This document shows, in pieces, positions 46,690-56,465 of a stretch of DNA of 64,000 nucleotides. This DNA is from Trichocoleus sp. FACHB-40 (lineage in GTDB: Bacteria; Cyanobacteriota; Cyanobacteriia; Cyanobacteriales; FACHB-T130). Location: contig NZ_JACJPF010000100.1 of the NCBI RefSeq assembly GCF_014695915.1, positions 78,843 to 142,842 on the forward strand, in the 5' to 3' direction. The position numbers were made by a program, and so were the translations under genes. The notes beneath the pieces were generated by a model that worked only from the letters and a program-made list of their open reading frames with translations, had not been told where the DNA came from and did not search any database. The stretch's first letter is position 1; every line of letters begins with the position of its first letter.

Positions 46690-47853
46690 ATGAAAAACTT
46701 ACAAGTTAGTAAAAAACTATTTCTTTTGCCTTTTGCGTTTTGCCTTTTACCAGTTTTATTGGTTGGTTGTAATCCGCAAAAACGTGCAGAAAAAAAGTTA
46801 CAGAAAGATACTTCCTCTGTGACAGATTTCGAGGGGAGTTTGGTATTTAACGATGTAACTTTGGATCAGGCGGATGAGCAGGGCCGACCACTGTGGAAAG
46901 TGCAGGCGAAGAAGGCGGTTTACACCAAAGATAAGAAAACTGCCCGCATTCAGAATCCCATAGGCGATTTGTTTCAGGATGGGAAACTCGTTTTGCAGAT
47001 CAAGGCAAAGAGTGGAGAAATTCAGGAGGATGGAAAAAAAGTATTTCTCAATGGTCAAATTGTAGCTACCGATCCCCGTAATGGTGCGGTGCTGAAGGGA
47101 GATCAATTAGAGTGGAGACCGAAGGAAGACCTGTTAATAGTTCGTGACAATTTGGTAGGAACTCATAAACAGCTGGATGCTACGGCTAAGGAAGGAAGAT
47201 ATTTTAGTCGATCGCAGCAACTGGAATTAATCGGTCAGGTTGTGGGAACGTCAAAAGACCCAGTGTTACAAGTGAGAACGGAACACTTGATTTGGCAGAT
47301 TCCTCAAAAGATGGTTATAGGCGATCGCCCACTCCAAATTAATCGCTACAAAGGTCAAACTGTGACAGACCAAGCTTTCGGCAACAGTGGTCAGGTAAAC
47401 CTGAACACAAAGACGGCGACGCTGAAGCAGAATGTCCAGATAAATTCTTTGGAACCGCCGATGCAAATAGCTGGTAATTCTGTTACCTGGGATTTAACTA
47501 CGGAAATGGTAACGTCAGACCAACCATTAAAGGTTTTCCATCGGCAGCAGCAAGTGACGCTGACCGGAAATCAAGGTCAGGTAGATTTGAAGGGAAAAGT
47601 TGCTCGTCTGAGTGGAAATGTCAGAGGCGTTGGTACTCGAAATCAATCCCAACTTCAAGCAGATCGAGTGAGTTGGAATATTTCTACTGAGGAATTTGAT
47701 GCTGTAGGTAATGTGACTTATAAACAAGTTAATCCGCCCCTGCACTTGACAGGCCCGCAAGCTGCCGGGAGGTTACAGGATCAGACGGTTGTCGTTACTG
47801 GCGGCGGTGGTGCTAACAGCGGTGGTAGAGTGGTGACGGAAATTATTCCTTAG
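46690..47853 (+). CDS. LPS export protein LptC-like lipoprotein
   Basis: I start at ATG 46690 (MKNLQVSKKLFLLPFAFCLL), with an AGAAGGA ribosome site; the longer frame overlaps the NYN gene. A lipobox LLVGC marks a lipoprotein anchored at the inner or outer membrane. The body is an LptC/LptA-type beta-jellyroll (FEGSLVFNDVTLDQADEQGR, KAVYTKDKKTARIQNPIG, RPLQINRYKGQTV). The length is about twice that of E. coli LptC, with an extra C-terminal half of the same strand pattern (LTGNQGQVDLKGKVARLSGN). It probably bridges lipopolysaccharide from inner membrane to outer membrane. Confidence 0.82.
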   Translation: MKNLQVSKKLFLLPFAFCLLPVLLVGCNPQKRAEKKLQKDTSSVTDFEGSLVFNDVTLDQADEQGRPLWKVQAKKAVYTKDKKTARIQNPIGDLFQDGKLVLQIKAKSGEIQEDGKKVFLNGQIVATDPRNGAVLKGDQLEWRPKEDLLIVRDNLVGTHKQLDATAKEGRYFSRSQQLELIGQVVGTSKDPVLQVRTEHLIWQIPQKMVIGDRPLQINRYKGQTVTDQAFGNSGQVNLNTKTATLKQNVQINSLEPPMQIAGNSVTWDLTTEMVTSDQPLKVFHRQQQVTLTGNQGQVDLKGKVARLSGNVRGVGTRNQSQLQADRVSWNISTEEFDAVGNVTYKQVNPPLHLTGPQAAGRLQDQTVVVTGGGGANSGGRVVTEIIP

Positions 47854-47859
47854 TTAGTG

Positions 47860-47900
47860 GCTAATGGCTAATTGGGAAGAGCAGACAATTAGCCATTAGC
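47860..47900. terminator. TAATGGC-repeat hairpin between lptC and dacB
   Basis: A 14-base left arm (GCTAATGGCTAATT, 47860-47873) and an exact complement at 47887-47900 enclose a 13-base loop. It stands between two convergent genes and is built from the same heptamer family found at several other junctions. Confidence 0.7.
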
Positions 47901-47903
47901 GAA

Positions 47904-49259
47904 TCAAAATTGCACCTGGACACCAGAGATAATTTCGTTACGGGTAGGTTCTCCGAGGTGCTTGGGGGCGTCAGAGGTGCCGGGGCTGGGGGCAAGGGCA
48001 ACGGGTAAGGTGGGTGCCATTCCCCACTGCTTGACAAGCTTTTGCACGATGATGTCTTGTTGGGTGCGGAAGTTATCGACGTTGCCGCCTTTGTTGATGA
48101 TGGCAAACCAAACGGGGCCGCGATCGCGTGTTGGAACTACTCCAGCTAAGGCACTAACTTCTCGCAGGGTGCCAGTTTTGATAATTGTGCCTGGTGGAAG
48201 TTTGCGATATGCCATCGTTCCCCGGCGATCGCGTCCCGCTACGGGGAATAAGTCGGCAACGGTTAAATTGTGGGGCTGTAGATAGCGCTCCATTGCCATC
48301 AGCATCCCACAAACAGCACGGGGAGAGATGCGATTTTCAACTCCCAGCCCGGAACCGTTTATAAGTTGAATTTCCTGCTGGGGAACCCCCGCAGATTTAG
48401 CTCCCAACTGGGCTACAACTGATGCGCCACCGAGGGAATTGGAAAGCATCTCTGCCATCTCGTTGTTGCTGTAGATGTTCATCTCCTTGAGGATGTGAGC
48501 CAGAGACATGGAGTGGTGGCGTAACAATAAGATTTGTTTCGGGAATCCGCCAAAATTTACCTGACTAACGGGGCTTGGGGGAGTTAGCACTTTCACACCA
48601 CCAGCGATCGCTATTTGGGGCTTTGGCGTTCCTGGTGGCATTAAGTTGTAGAGGTATTGGGCATCTCTGGGCCAAGAGCGGGGGTTAAATGCTGCTTTTA
48701 GCATTTGGCCAGCCAAGACGGGGTTAGATTGGTAATTCATGTAGAAATTACCCACAATCACCAAATTGCCGTTAACTTGGCGGATACCGCGCTTATTTAA
48801 GGCATTACCAACAGCGATCGCTTCCTCCCAAACAAAGAACGGATCGCCACTACCCGTAATCACCAAATCTCCCTGCAAGACCCCATTTTTAATCGGCCCC
48901 GTGGCACCAATCAAAGTTTCAAACTGATGAGCTGGTCCCCAAGTTTCTAAAGCAGCTACAGAAGTAGCAATCTTAGTCAACGAAGCCGCAGGGATGGGAA
49001 TAGTCCCTTGGTGATTTGCCAGCGTCACCGCCCCAGACTGAAGCCACACCCCCTGAGAAGCTGTAACAGCTCCTTTAGCTGACAAGCCCTTCAAGTATTG
49101 CCGCATAGCGATTTCAGCTGCGGGATCGGTTGCGCTGCTCAGGGCAAACAAAGGAACGCCCCGCCACGCCATTAGTTGGGCAGTATCGACTCCAGTTGTT
49201 TTCAACCCAGCCATATTCAGCCACAAAGTAACCAATCCAGAGCCAAATAATTCCAGCAT
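47904..49259 (-). CDS. dacB: D-alanyl-D-alanine carboxypeptidase, PBP4/S13 family
   Basis: This serine DD-peptidase acts on peptidoglycan in the periplasm. The active-site triad motifs are Ser93-x-x-Lys96 (AASLTK), Ser264-x-Asn266 (YSNN) and Lys361-Thr-Gly (IKTGT). The N-terminal hydrophobic start (LELFGSGLVTLWLNMAG) is a weak signal or anchor. The length of 451 fits S13 enzymes. There is a C-terminal tail with proline and a final ISGVQVQF. It is convergent to lptC and reads away from plsX. Confidence 0.92.
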   Translation of the reverse strand: MLELFGSGLVTLWLNMAGLKTTGVDTAQLMAWRGVPLFALSSATDPAAEIAMRQYLKGLSAKGAVTASQGVWLQSGAVTLANHQGTIPIPAASLTKIATSVAALETWGPAHQFETLIGATGPIKNGVLQGDLVITGSGDPFFVWEEAIAVGNALNKRGIRQVNGNLVIVGNFYMNYQSNPVLAGQMLKAAFNPRSWPRDAQYLYNLMPPGTPKPQIAIAGGVKVLTPPSPVSQVNFGGFPKQILLLRHHSMSLAHILKEMNIYSNNEMAEMLSNSLGGASVVAQLGAKSAGVPQQEIQLINGSGLGVENRISPRAVCGMLMAMERYLQPHNLTVADLFPVAGRDRRGTMAYRKLPPGTIIKTGTLREVSALAGVVPTRDRGPVWFAIINKGGNVDNFRTQQDIIVQKLVKQWGMAPTLPVALAPSPGTSDAPKHLGEPTRNEIISGVQVQF

Positions 49260-49505
49260 TACTCACTTTCCTTTCTTAGTACAAAGAGCCTGCAAGAGCG
49301 TGCAAGCTAGAAATTAGACGAACGACCCAAGCGACTTCCGCCTGAATTTACCAATTTTTGGGGATTGGGAACTGGGAAAAGTTTACCCCACACCTGCCCT
49401 CTGGCCCCTAGTTTCTCTTATTTTTGCTTTTTACCTTTCCATGATTGCCTTCTTCATCGGTCATCGGTACTGGTAGAATTTTTAAGGTTTCTATCATTTT
49501 GATCA

Positions 49506-50549
49506 ATGGGATCGACTCGCGCACGGATCGCAATTGACGCTATGGGTGGCGACCACGCCCCCGCCGAAATCGTTGCAGGGGCGCTTAGAGCACAGGAAGA
49601 ATTGGGCGTAGAGGTTTTGCTGGTGGGCGATCCTCATCAGATTGAAGCCACTCTCAAGCAACACACCAGTTCTCATCTTCCTCAAATTGTGCCTTCAGAA
49701 GGCACAATTGAAATGCACGAGGAGCCTCTAAGCGGGTTAAAACGCAAGCCCAAGGCTTCGATTAACGTGGCTATGGATTTGGTAAAACAAAAGCAGGCGG
49801 ATGCAGTGGTTTCAGCAGGACACTCAGGAGCCGCTATGGCATCCGCACTGCTGCGACTGGGACGACTGCGAGGCATCGACCGTCCGGCAATTGGTGCAGT
49901 TTTGCCGACAATGGTAGCAAGTAAGTCGGTGCTAATTCTTGATGTCGGCGCAAATGTCGATTGTCGTCCTAAGTTCTTAGAACAGTTCGCACTGATGGGG
50001 TCAATTTATAGCCAATATGTGCTGGGTGTTGATGAACCCAAGGTAGGACTGCTTAACATTGGGGAAGAAGAATGTAAAGGTAACGAATTGGCAATTCGCA
50101 CTCACCAAAAGCTGCAAGAAAATTCGCAAATTTCCTTTATCGGCAATGCTGAAGGTCGAGATGTCCTCACGGGACGCTTTGATGTAATTGTTTGTGATGG
50201 CTTTGTAGGCAATGTTTTGTTGAAATTTGCCGAAGCGGTTGGTGAGGCGGTGTTGCATATCCTCAAGGAGGAGTTGCCTCAAGGACTGCACGGACAGATA
50301 GGCACGGCTTTGCTAAAACCGAATCTGAAGCGCATTAAGCAGCGTGTAGACCATGCAGAACACGGAGGTTGCCTATTGCTGGGAGTAGCAGGAATTTGCG
50401 TTATCAGCCACGGTAGCTCCCAAGCTCCCTCGATTTTTAATGCAGTTCGCTTGGCGAAAGAAGCTATTGATAATCAGGTACTGGAGCGAATTCAGTCTCA
50501 AGGTCGGATTAGTCAGCAATCAGCAGTTAGCGGTCAGGAAGAAGAGTGA
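49506..50549 (+). CDS. plsX: Phosphate acyltransferase PlsX
   Basis: PlsX converts acyl-ACP and phosphate to acyl-phosphate, feeding the glycerol-3-phosphate acyltransferase. The start IAIDAMGGDHAPAEIVAGA, then VSAGHSGAAMASA and GFVGNVLLKFAEAVGEAV are diagnostic. The gene leads a lipid block with fabH, fabD and plsC on the same strand. The last ~10 residues (QSQGRISQQSAVSG) run into short-repeat DNA. Confidence 0.96.
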   Translation: MGSTRARIAIDAMGGDHAPAEIVAGALRAQEELGVEVLLVGDPHQIEATLKQHTSSHLPQIVPSEGTIEMHEEPLSGLKRKPKASINVAMDLVKQKQADAVVSAGHSGAAMASALLRLGRLRGIDRPAIGAVLPTMVASKSVLILDVGANVDCRPKFLEQFALMGSIYSQYVLGVDEPKVGLLNIGEEECKGNELAIRTHQKLQENSQISFIGNAEGRDVLTGRFDVIVCDGFVGNVLLKFAEAVGEAVLHILKEELPQGLHGQIGTALLKPNLKRIKQRVDHAEHGGCLLLGVAGICVISHGSSQAPSIFNAVRLAKEAIDNQVLERIQSQGRISQQSAVSGQEEE

Positions 50550-50554
50550 AGTCT

Positions 50555-50642
50555 GTTAATGGCTAATTGGGGAACAGCTAAGGTCAGGATTGCTGATTGC
50601 TAATTGTTCATTAGCCATTAGCCATAGCCATTAGCCATTAGC
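50555..50642. repeat. TAATGGC/TTAGCCA repeat between plsX and fabH
   Basis: Forward TAATGGCTAAT at 50557-50567 is complemented by ATTAGCCATTA at 50610-50620 and by further TTAGCCA copies to 50642, giving potential stem structures within the operon gap. It could lower read-through from plsX. Confidence 0.65.
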
Positions 50643-50664
50643 AAACAACGATTGATGGAGTGTA

Positions 50665-51663
50665 ATGATACAGCAATTAGGTGTCGGTGTCGCCATTACA
50701 GGGAGCGGTTCCGCGATACCGACAGTTTCCCTGGATAATCACCAACTGTGTGAGTTGGTGGAAACGAACGATGAGTGGATAACGTCGCGCACTGGCATAC
50801 GTGAGCGGCGGATAGCGGCTACTGAATCAGTAAGCGATCTCGCTACGGTTGCGGCTCAAAATGCGATCGCTATGGCGGGAATTTCTCCAACTGACCTGGA
50901 TTTGATTATTCTGGCAACCTCAACTGCTGACGATTTGTTTGGCAGTGCCTCATCAATTCAGTTTCGGTTAGGGGCAACAAAAGCGGTAGCCTTTGATTTA
51001 ACGGCCGCTTGCTCTGGGTTTGTCTTTGCTTTGGCGACGGCATCGCAATTTATCCGCACTGGCGTATATCAAAATGTCTTAGTGATTGGGGCTGATATTC
51101 TCTCGCGCTGGGTAGATTGGTCAGACCGGAAAACCTGCGTATTATTTGGGGATGGTGCGGGTGCTGTGGTGATGCAGGCTTCGACTAGCGATCGCCTCCT
51201 GGGTTTTGAACTCAAGAGTGATGGCACTCAACACCAGTCTCTGAACCTAGCCTACAAACCGCAGCCTAAAGAACTTGTTGCCGATGTCGCCGTCCAAGAA
51301 GGCTCCTACCAACCCATCACGATGAATGGCAAAGAAATTTACCGCTTTGCCGTCCAAAAAGTACCGGAAGTGATAGAGAAAGCCCTGTTTAGAGCAAACA
51401 TGAGCGTTGACCAAATTGACTGGCTGATCTTGCATCAAGCCAATCAACGCATTCTTGATGCTGTCGCCCAACGCCTGAATATTCCTGCTGATAAAGTAAT
51501 CAGCAATCTTGCCAACTACGGCAATACTTCGGCTGCAAGCATCCCCTTAGCGCTGGATGAAGCAGTGCGAGAAGGAAAGATTAAACAGGGTGATGTAATT
51601 GCTAGTTCTGGTTTTGGGGCTGGGCTAACTTGGGGCGCGGCGATTTTCCAATGGGGAAGATAA
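50665..51663 (+). CDS. fabH: 3-oxoacyl-ACP synthase III
   Basis: FabH starts fatty-acid synthesis by condensing acetyl-CoA with malonyl-ACP. The catalytic triad is Cys116 (AACSGF), His257 (LHQAN) and Asn287 (NYGNTS); the His-Asn spacing of 30 matches the E. coli enzyme. The length of 332 residues is standard. It sits in the usual plsX-fabH-fabD order. Confidence 0.97.
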   Translation: MIQQLGVGVAITGSGSAIPTVSLDNHQLCELVETNDEWITSRTGIRERRIAATESVSDLATVAAQNAIAMAGISPTDLDLIILATSTADDLFGSASSIQFRLGATKAVAFDLTAACSGFVFALATASQFIRTGVYQNVLVIGADILSRWVDWSDRKTCVLFGDGAGAVVMQASTSDRLLGFELKSDGTQHQSLNLAYKPQPKELVADVAVQEGSYQPITMNGKEIYRFAVQKVPEVIEKALFRANMSVDQIDWLILHQANQRILDAVAQRLNIPADKVISNLANYGNTSAASIPLALDEAVREGKIKQGDVIASSGFGAGLTWGAAIFQWGR

Positions 51664-51773
51664 TTCGATTTTGGATGCTCTTGATTTTGGATTGGGAATG
51701 TTATGAATTTTTAATTAATAACTTCTAACTCCTCGCCTCCTAACTTTTTTCAATTAACAACTGACAACTGACA

Positions 51774-52661
51774 ATGACAAAAACCGCATGGGTATTTCCG
51801 GGACAGGGTTCGCAAGCAATTGGAATGGGAACGGATTTATTAGACTTGCCAGATGCTAAGGCTAAATTTGAGCAAGCAGAGCAAATTTTAGGCTGGTCTG
51901 TTCCGGAAATTTGTCAAAGCCAGGAAGATAAGATATCGCGTACTTTCTACACTCAGCCTTGTTTGTACGTGGTAGAAAGTATTTTGGCGGATATGATGCG
52001 ATCTTCGGGACACCAACCCGACCTGGTTGCTGGTCACAGTTTGGGAGAATACGTTGCTCTCTACGTTGCTGGTGTGTTTGACTTTGAAGCTGGTTTAAAC
52101 TTGGTCAAGCGCCGCGCTGAATTGATGGATAATGCCTTTGAAGGGATGATGGCTGCCTTGATTGGGTTTGACCGCACCAAGCTGGAACAACTAATTCAGC
52201 AAACTCCCGACGTTGTAATCGCTAATGACAACAGTTCTGCTCAAGTTGTCATTTCTGGAACAGTAGAAGCAACAGAGGCGCTGCTGTCTCAAGTAAAAGC
52301 CAAGCGTATTGTCCGCTTGAATGTGTCGGGTGCTTTTCACTCCCCGTTAATGGCTCAAGCTGCTGCTGAGTTCCAGCAAGTTTTGGAGTCTGTACCATTT
52401 AACTCGGCCCAAGTGCCTGTGCTGTCGAATGTGGAACCCATTCCTGCTGTAGAGGCGGATGTTTTGAAGGATCGCCTGATTCGCCAAATGACAGGATCGG
52501 TGCGGTGGCGAGAAATTTCCCTACAATTGCCATTAGAAGGGATTTCGCGGGTAGTGGAAATTGGCCCTGGCAAAGTTTTGACTGGTCTGATTAAGCGCAC
52601 CTGTCCCGATGTCATCTTGCAGAATGTGGGGAACGTTGCCGAATTACCAACAGCAAAATAA
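51774..52661 (+). CDS. fabD: Malonyl-CoA:ACP transacylase
   Basis: FabD loads malonyl groups onto acyl carrier protein. The nucleophile is Ser89 in GHSLGEY, with His189 (GAFHSP) as its partner; the start VFPGQGSQAIGMG is typical. 295 residues is normal. It follows fabH by 110 bases of repeat-rich DNA and precedes plsC. Confidence 0.97.
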   Translation: MTKTAWVFPGQGSQAIGMGTDLLDLPDAKAKFEQAEQILGWSVPEICQSQEDKISRTFYTQPCLYVVESILADMMRSSGHQPDLVAGHSLGEYVALYVAGVFDFEAGLNLVKRRAELMDNAFEGMMAALIGFDRTKLEQLIQQTPDVVIANDNSSAQVVISGTVEATEALLSQVKAKRIVRLNVSGAFHSPLMAQAAAEFQQVLESVPFNSAQVPVLSNVEPIPAVEADVLKDRLIRQMTGSVRWREISLQLPLEGISRVVEIGPGKVLTGLIKRTCPDVILQNVGNVAELPTAK

Positions 52662-52666
52662 ACTTA

Positions 52667-52754
52667 CTTCCAGTCTAAGACTGGGAAGGACTCTCAAAGA
52701 GGCTCTGCCTCCTGTGATGCAACAACTAATTGTGTGTTAGCGAAGCTTCGCTAA
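52667..52754. repeat. Three small palindromes between fabD and plsC
   Basis: The gap has a stem CTTCCAGTC / GACTGGGAAG near 52667-52690 (with a bulge), a GAGGC-TCT-GCCTC hairpin near 52699-52711, and an 18-base palindrome TTAGCGAAGCTTCGCTAA at 52737-52754. The GAGGC hairpin word recurs at 56290-56304. These may act as weak terminators or stabilisers inside the operon. Confidence 0.55.
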
Positions 52755-52817
52755 TACAGAAGGCATTCCAATGCAGTGCCTTGGAACGAGAAAAAATCCT
52801 TATCACACCTACCCTCT

Positions 52818-53456
52818 ATGGGCAAAGATCGCGAACCTGTTTCGAGTTTAGTTCTGTATCATGTCTTCAAATGGTCGGTGGTAAGTCCTGTGCTGCACGG
52901 ATACCTCCGGGGGCGCATCTATGGGTCGGAACAGGTGCCTGCTACGGGGCCATTGGTGGTGGTGAGCAATCATGCCAGTGACTTTGACCCGCCGATTTTG
53001 TCTTGCTGTGTGCGGCGACCTGTGGCGTATATGGCAAAGGAGGAACTGTTTAAGGTTCCGGTTTTGAAGCAGGCAATTCAGTTATACGGTGCTTATCCGG
53101 TGAAGCGTGGTTCGGCAGACCGGAGTGCGATTCGTTCGGCGCTGTCTCTGCTGGAGGAAGGATGGGCTGTTGGTCTATTTTTGCAAGGGACGCGGACACT
53201 AGATGCCCGGATTACAGATCCTAAACTTGGGGCGACACTGATTGCGGCTAAGGCGAAAGCCCCGCTACTTCCGGTTAGTTTGTGGGGTACGGAGGCGATT
53301 TTTAGGAAAGGTTCGCCTGTACCGCGTCCGGTGCCTGTGACGGTGCGGATTGGTCAGGTAATTGATGCTCCCAGTTCGACTGATAGGGAGGAATTGCAGG
53401 AAGTAACTCAAAAATGTGCGGCGGCGATTCATGCCCTGCACGACTTAGGACGCTGA
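52818..53456 (+). CDS. plsC: 1-acyl-sn-glycerol-3-phosphate acyltransferase
   Basis: PlsC makes phosphatidic acid, the second acylation in phospholipid synthesis. I start at ATG 52818 (MGKDREPVSSLVLYHVFKWS), which matches the usual N-terminus of this family; the ATG at 52776 would add 14 residues read from AT-rich upstream DNA. The HX4D motif is NHASDFD and the glycerol-phosphate motif is FLQGTR (VGLFLQGTRT), a variant of the common FPEGTR. Downstream, the AI-2E permease starts four bases after the stop. Confidence 0.92.
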   Translation: MGKDREPVSSLVLYHVFKWSVVSPVLHGYLRGRIYGSEQVPATGPLVVVSNHASDFDPPILSCCVRRPVAYMAKEELFKVPVLKQAIQLYGAYPVKRGSADRSAIRSALSLLEEGWAVGLFLQGTRTLDARITDPKLGATLIAAKAKAPLLPVSLWGTEAIFRKGSPVPRPVPVTVRIGQVIDAPSSTDREELQEVTQKCAAAIHALHDLGR

Positions 53457-53460
53457 AAAG

Positions 53461-54510
53461 ATGAGCGAACCATTAGGCAAAAATTTGTGGGAACGACTTA
53501 ACAATTCGGCTTTAGTGAGATTTCTGCTATTGTTTGCCTGTGGCTGGGCTGGGGTAGAGATTTTAGAATATTTTGAGACGGTTATTGTAATTTTTACGTT
53601 TGCAGCAATTGTAGCTTTTTTGTTGAGTTATCCCGTGCGATCGCTACATCGTTTTGTGCCTCACGGTGTAGCTGTGACTGTAGTTTTTATTTTCGGCATG
53701 ACTTTAATCGTTGGTCTGACAGTTACTGTGGGGATATCAGTTGTATCACAAGGGCAACAATTAATTGAAAGTTTGACTACGTTTTTCAATTCTATGTTGC
53801 CGCTACTAGAGCGATTAGAAAACTACCTTCGACAACGAAATATACAAGTAAACTTAAATCTTATCGAAGAGCAGTTTAGAGAGCAGTTACTCGCCGGACT
53901 TGGAATAGGGCTTGGTTACAGTCTGGCGACAATTCAAATATTTTTTGCAAACTTTCTGAACTTGATATTAATTGCGGTTGTTTCTTTTTTCATGCTCTTA
54001 GATGGGGACAGACTTTGGAATTTACTAATTAAATTTGTTCCCAATCACCTACAAAACAGAGTTACACTTGTAATAAAACGGAAGTTTTTAGGTTTTTTCC
54101 GAGGACAATTATTGTTAAGTTTGTTTCTGACTACTTCTAGTTTTATTGTATTTTTAGTTTTAAACGTACCTTTTGCATTGCTTTTAGCAATAATTACGGG
54201 ATTATTTGACTTGATTCCTGGGATTGGAGCGACTTTAGGAGTGGGGATAGTTTTTATTATTTTGCTATCTCAAAATGTTTGGTTGGCAATTCAAGTAGTA
54301 GCAGCGTGTATTGTACTTCAGCAGCTACAAGATAATTTGATCTCCCCTCGGATTATGCAAAATTCGCTCAATATTAATCCAGTAGTGGTATTTTTTGCCT
54401 TGTTAGTAGGTGCAAGAGTAGCAGGATTATTGGGTATTTTTATTTCGATTCCTATTACTGGGGTAATAGTAAGCTTGTTTGAGATTGACGAAATGAAAGC
54501 CGAAGTATAG
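53461..54510 (+). CDS. AI-2E family (PerM/YdiK-like) membrane protein
   Basis: This 349-residue protein has about eight hydrophobic helices and the family segments VIVIFTFAAIVAFLLSYPV, LILIAVVSFFMLLDGDRLW and ALLLAIITGLFDLIPGIGATLG. Family members transport autoinducer-2 or act as Na+/H+-linked permeases; the substrate here is unknown. It starts four bases after plsC and is probably co-transcribed. The DNA here is more AT-rich than its neighbours. Confidence 0.85.
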   Translation: MSEPLGKNLWERLNNSALVRFLLLFACGWAGVEILEYFETVIVIFTFAAIVAFLLSYPVRSLHRFVPHGVAVTVVFIFGMTLIVGLTVTVGISVVSQGQQLIESLTTFFNSMLPLLERLENYLRQRNIQVNLNLIEEQFREQLLAGLGIGLGYSLATIQIFFANFLNLILIAVVSFFMLLDGDRLWNLLIKFVPNHLQNRVTLVIKRKFLGFFRGQLLLSLFLTTSSFIVFLVLNVPFALLLAIITGLFDLIPGIGATLGVGIVFIILLSQNVWLAIQVVAACIVLQQLQDNLISPRIMQNSLNINPVVVFFALLVGARVAGLLGIFISIPITGVIVSLFEIDEMKAEV

Positions 54511-54621
54511 ATAAAGTACCAGAGGATTTTAAAGTTTCATCTATTTGGTAAAATACCTTAAAGGTAAGGTTAATGCTATTAAATATAGCCTTGTAAACTA
54601 AAATAAAAGAGGATAAAAAAA

Positions 54622-54939
54622 ATGTCCGATTTAAGAGCAGAATTAGCAGAGTTGCTGGATGAGGCCGAGTGGAATTGGCTGATGCCTCATGCTGAACGCG
54701 ATGCTGTGGTTGTTGTGGATAAAGGGTTGGATTTGCTGGATGTAGGGGTAGCGATCGCGTCTGATGATGTTTCCTCGGTGCAGCATTGGATTGTCGAACA
54801 ACTAATTTACAAGCCTTCCCCAGAAGAGAAGCAAGATTGGAACGTCAACCACAAGAAGCGATTCAACGCCCTCATCGTGTCGCCTTACGTTTTGGTGCAA
54901 GAATACATCCCCGAAACTCCCCTAAGTCCCCAAGAATAA
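54622..54939 (+). CDS. DUF2288 family protein
   Basis: This small soluble protein of 105 residues opens MSDLRAELAELLDEAEWNWL and contains GLDLLDVGVAIASDDVSSVQ and FNALIVSPYVLVQEY, the DUF2288 signature. No activity is known. It stands apart with a strong AGAGGA ribosome site upstream, and is convergent with the M20 hydrolase gene. Confidence 0.85.
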   Translation: MSDLRAELAELLDEAEWNWLMPHAERDAVVVVDKGLDLLDVGVAIASDDVSSVQHWIVEQLIYKPSPEEKQDWNVNHKKRFNALIVSPYVLVQEYIPETPLSPQE

Positions 54940-54988
54940 AAGTTCCTCATCGTAGTTTTTTGAGTTACCTCTAGCTTGGAAAGCGCGA

Positions 54989-56230
54989 TCACACTGTGTA
55001 AATTTGGTCTAGGTGTAACAAAGTTTGTAGCAGCACATTTGCGCCTTGAGTACATTGTTCTGGCGAGGTATATTCATTTTCTGCGTGACTGATACCTGCT
55101 TTGCTGGGGACAAAAATCATGCCCATATCGGTGAAATGTCCTATTTCTTGTGCATCGTGACTGGCACGGCTAGGCATTGTACAGTGGGTAAGCTTCAATG
55201 ATAAGCAAGCTTGAACAATTGCCTGTTGAATCTGTGGTGTTGCGAGAGTTGGTATAGTTTGTAAAATCGGGGCGATTGCTATCTCGGTTTGCGTTGCACT
55301 AGCGATCGCTTTCAATCTTTCTTCCAACTGCGCTGCTATTCCCTCAACATGAGTTTGAGATAAGTCGCGGATATCTACCGTCATCTCAACTCGTCCCGGT
55401 ACAATATTGGCAGCATTAGGAAAGACATTCAAGGCTCCCACTGTTGCCACTTGTTGACCGGGCGTATTCTTAGCTAGATCATTTACAGCTAAAATTACTT
55501 GAGCGCCTGCTACTAAAGCATCCTGTCGCTGGTGCATTGGCGTAGTTCCGGCGTGATTTGGGCAACCTGTGATGGTAATTTTATACCGATGCTGGCTAAC
55601 AATGCCCTCGACAACACCAATTTCCCTACCCAAACTCTCCAGCACTCCACCCTGTTCGACGTGTAATTCGACGTAGGCAGCGATATCAGAGCGAGTACGT
55701 TTTGCTGTGGCAATTTTATCCCAATTTCCACCAATGAGTTCTAAACAAGTTTGAATTGAGGCGCGATCGCGGCGACTATAATATTCTGGGTCTTTTACAA
55801 CACTACCCGACATCGCCTTAGCACCTATCATTGTGCCTTCTTCGTCCGCAAATACAATTACTTCCACCGGATGAGTTAGTGCGATACGGTTTTCGTGCAA
55901 TACTCGCACAGCTTCAATTCCCGCCAACACCCCCAAAACACCGTCGTAGCGTCCGCCAGAGGGTACTGTATCAATGTGGGAACCTGTGGCTAATGCTGGT
56001 GCTTGCTGCTGACCGGGATAAGTGCCAATAATGTTACCAGCGGCATCTATACGAACTGTCATACCTGCCTTAATCATCCAGCCTTGCACCAGCTGACGCG
56101 CTTGTAAATCTTCCTGAGAGTAAGCAAGACGGCGCACACCGCGGTTAGGGAGTTTGCCAATTTCTGCGAGGTTGGCGATGCTGCGGTTGAGGCGATCGCT
56201 ATTCACCGCCAGTGGGGAAATAACTGTCAT
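54989..56230 (-). CDS. M20-family amidohydrolase, probable allantoate amidohydrolase
   Basis: This zinc-dependent hydrolase of the M20 amidase/carbamoylase family has ATGSHIDTVPSGGRYDGVLG (His85, Asp87, Asp96), VIVFADEEGTMIGAKAMSG (Glu130, Glu131), AYVELHVEQGGVLES and MPSRASHDAQEIGHFTDMGM. The family includes allantoate amidohydrolase (AllC) and N-carbamoyl-amino-acid hydrolase, and motifs do not separate them well. The gene lies at the 3' end of a run of purine-catabolism genes, which favours allantoate. The product would feed ammonium to the cell. Confidence 0.8.
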   Translation of the reverse strand: MTVISPLAVNSDRLNRSIANLAEIGKLPNRGVRRLAYSQEDLQARQLVQGWMIKAGMTVRIDAAGNIIGTYPGQQQAPALATGSHIDTVPSGGRYDGVLGVLAGIEAVRVLHENRIALTHPVEVIVFADEEGTMIGAKAMSGSVVKDPEYYSRRDRASIQTCLELIGGNWDKIATAKRTRSDIAAYVELHVEQGGVLESLGREIGVVEGIVSQHRYKITITGCPNHAGTTPMHQRQDALVAGAQVILAVNDLAKNTPGQQVATVGALNVFPNAANIVPGRVEMTVDIRDLSQTHVEGIAAQLEERLKAIASATQTEIAIAPILQTIPTLATPQIQQAIVQACLSLKLTHCTMPSRASHDAQEIGHFTDMGMIFVPSKAGISHAENEYTSPEQCTQGANVLLQTLLHLDQIYTV

Positions 56231-56289
56231 ATAGAAACTCCCTTGATCCGATTTTCTCGTATTCTGGCTCAGTCTGGTAAAGAAGTTTT

Positions 56290-56304
56290 GGAGGCTCTGC
56301 CTCC
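56290..56304. repeat. GGAGGC-TCT-GCCTCC hairpin
   Basis: A perfect six-base-pair stem with a three-base loop lies in the 235-base gap between the M20 hydrolase gene and the MocA-like gene. The remaining gap is AT-rich and has no coding frame. The same word occurs near 52699. Confidence 0.7.
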
Positions 56305-56465
56305 GATTGTTGATAATAGCGCTAAATGTAAGTTAGAAGTTAACATTTTTAAGCAGCCTTAATAAGAGGCAGCGCTTCTATATTTTTTCCCAACTCAGAC
56401 TAAAAACAACTGTACTTTTTTATTAACACATTTTTATATGGCAATTTGATTTAATTGGTGAATAT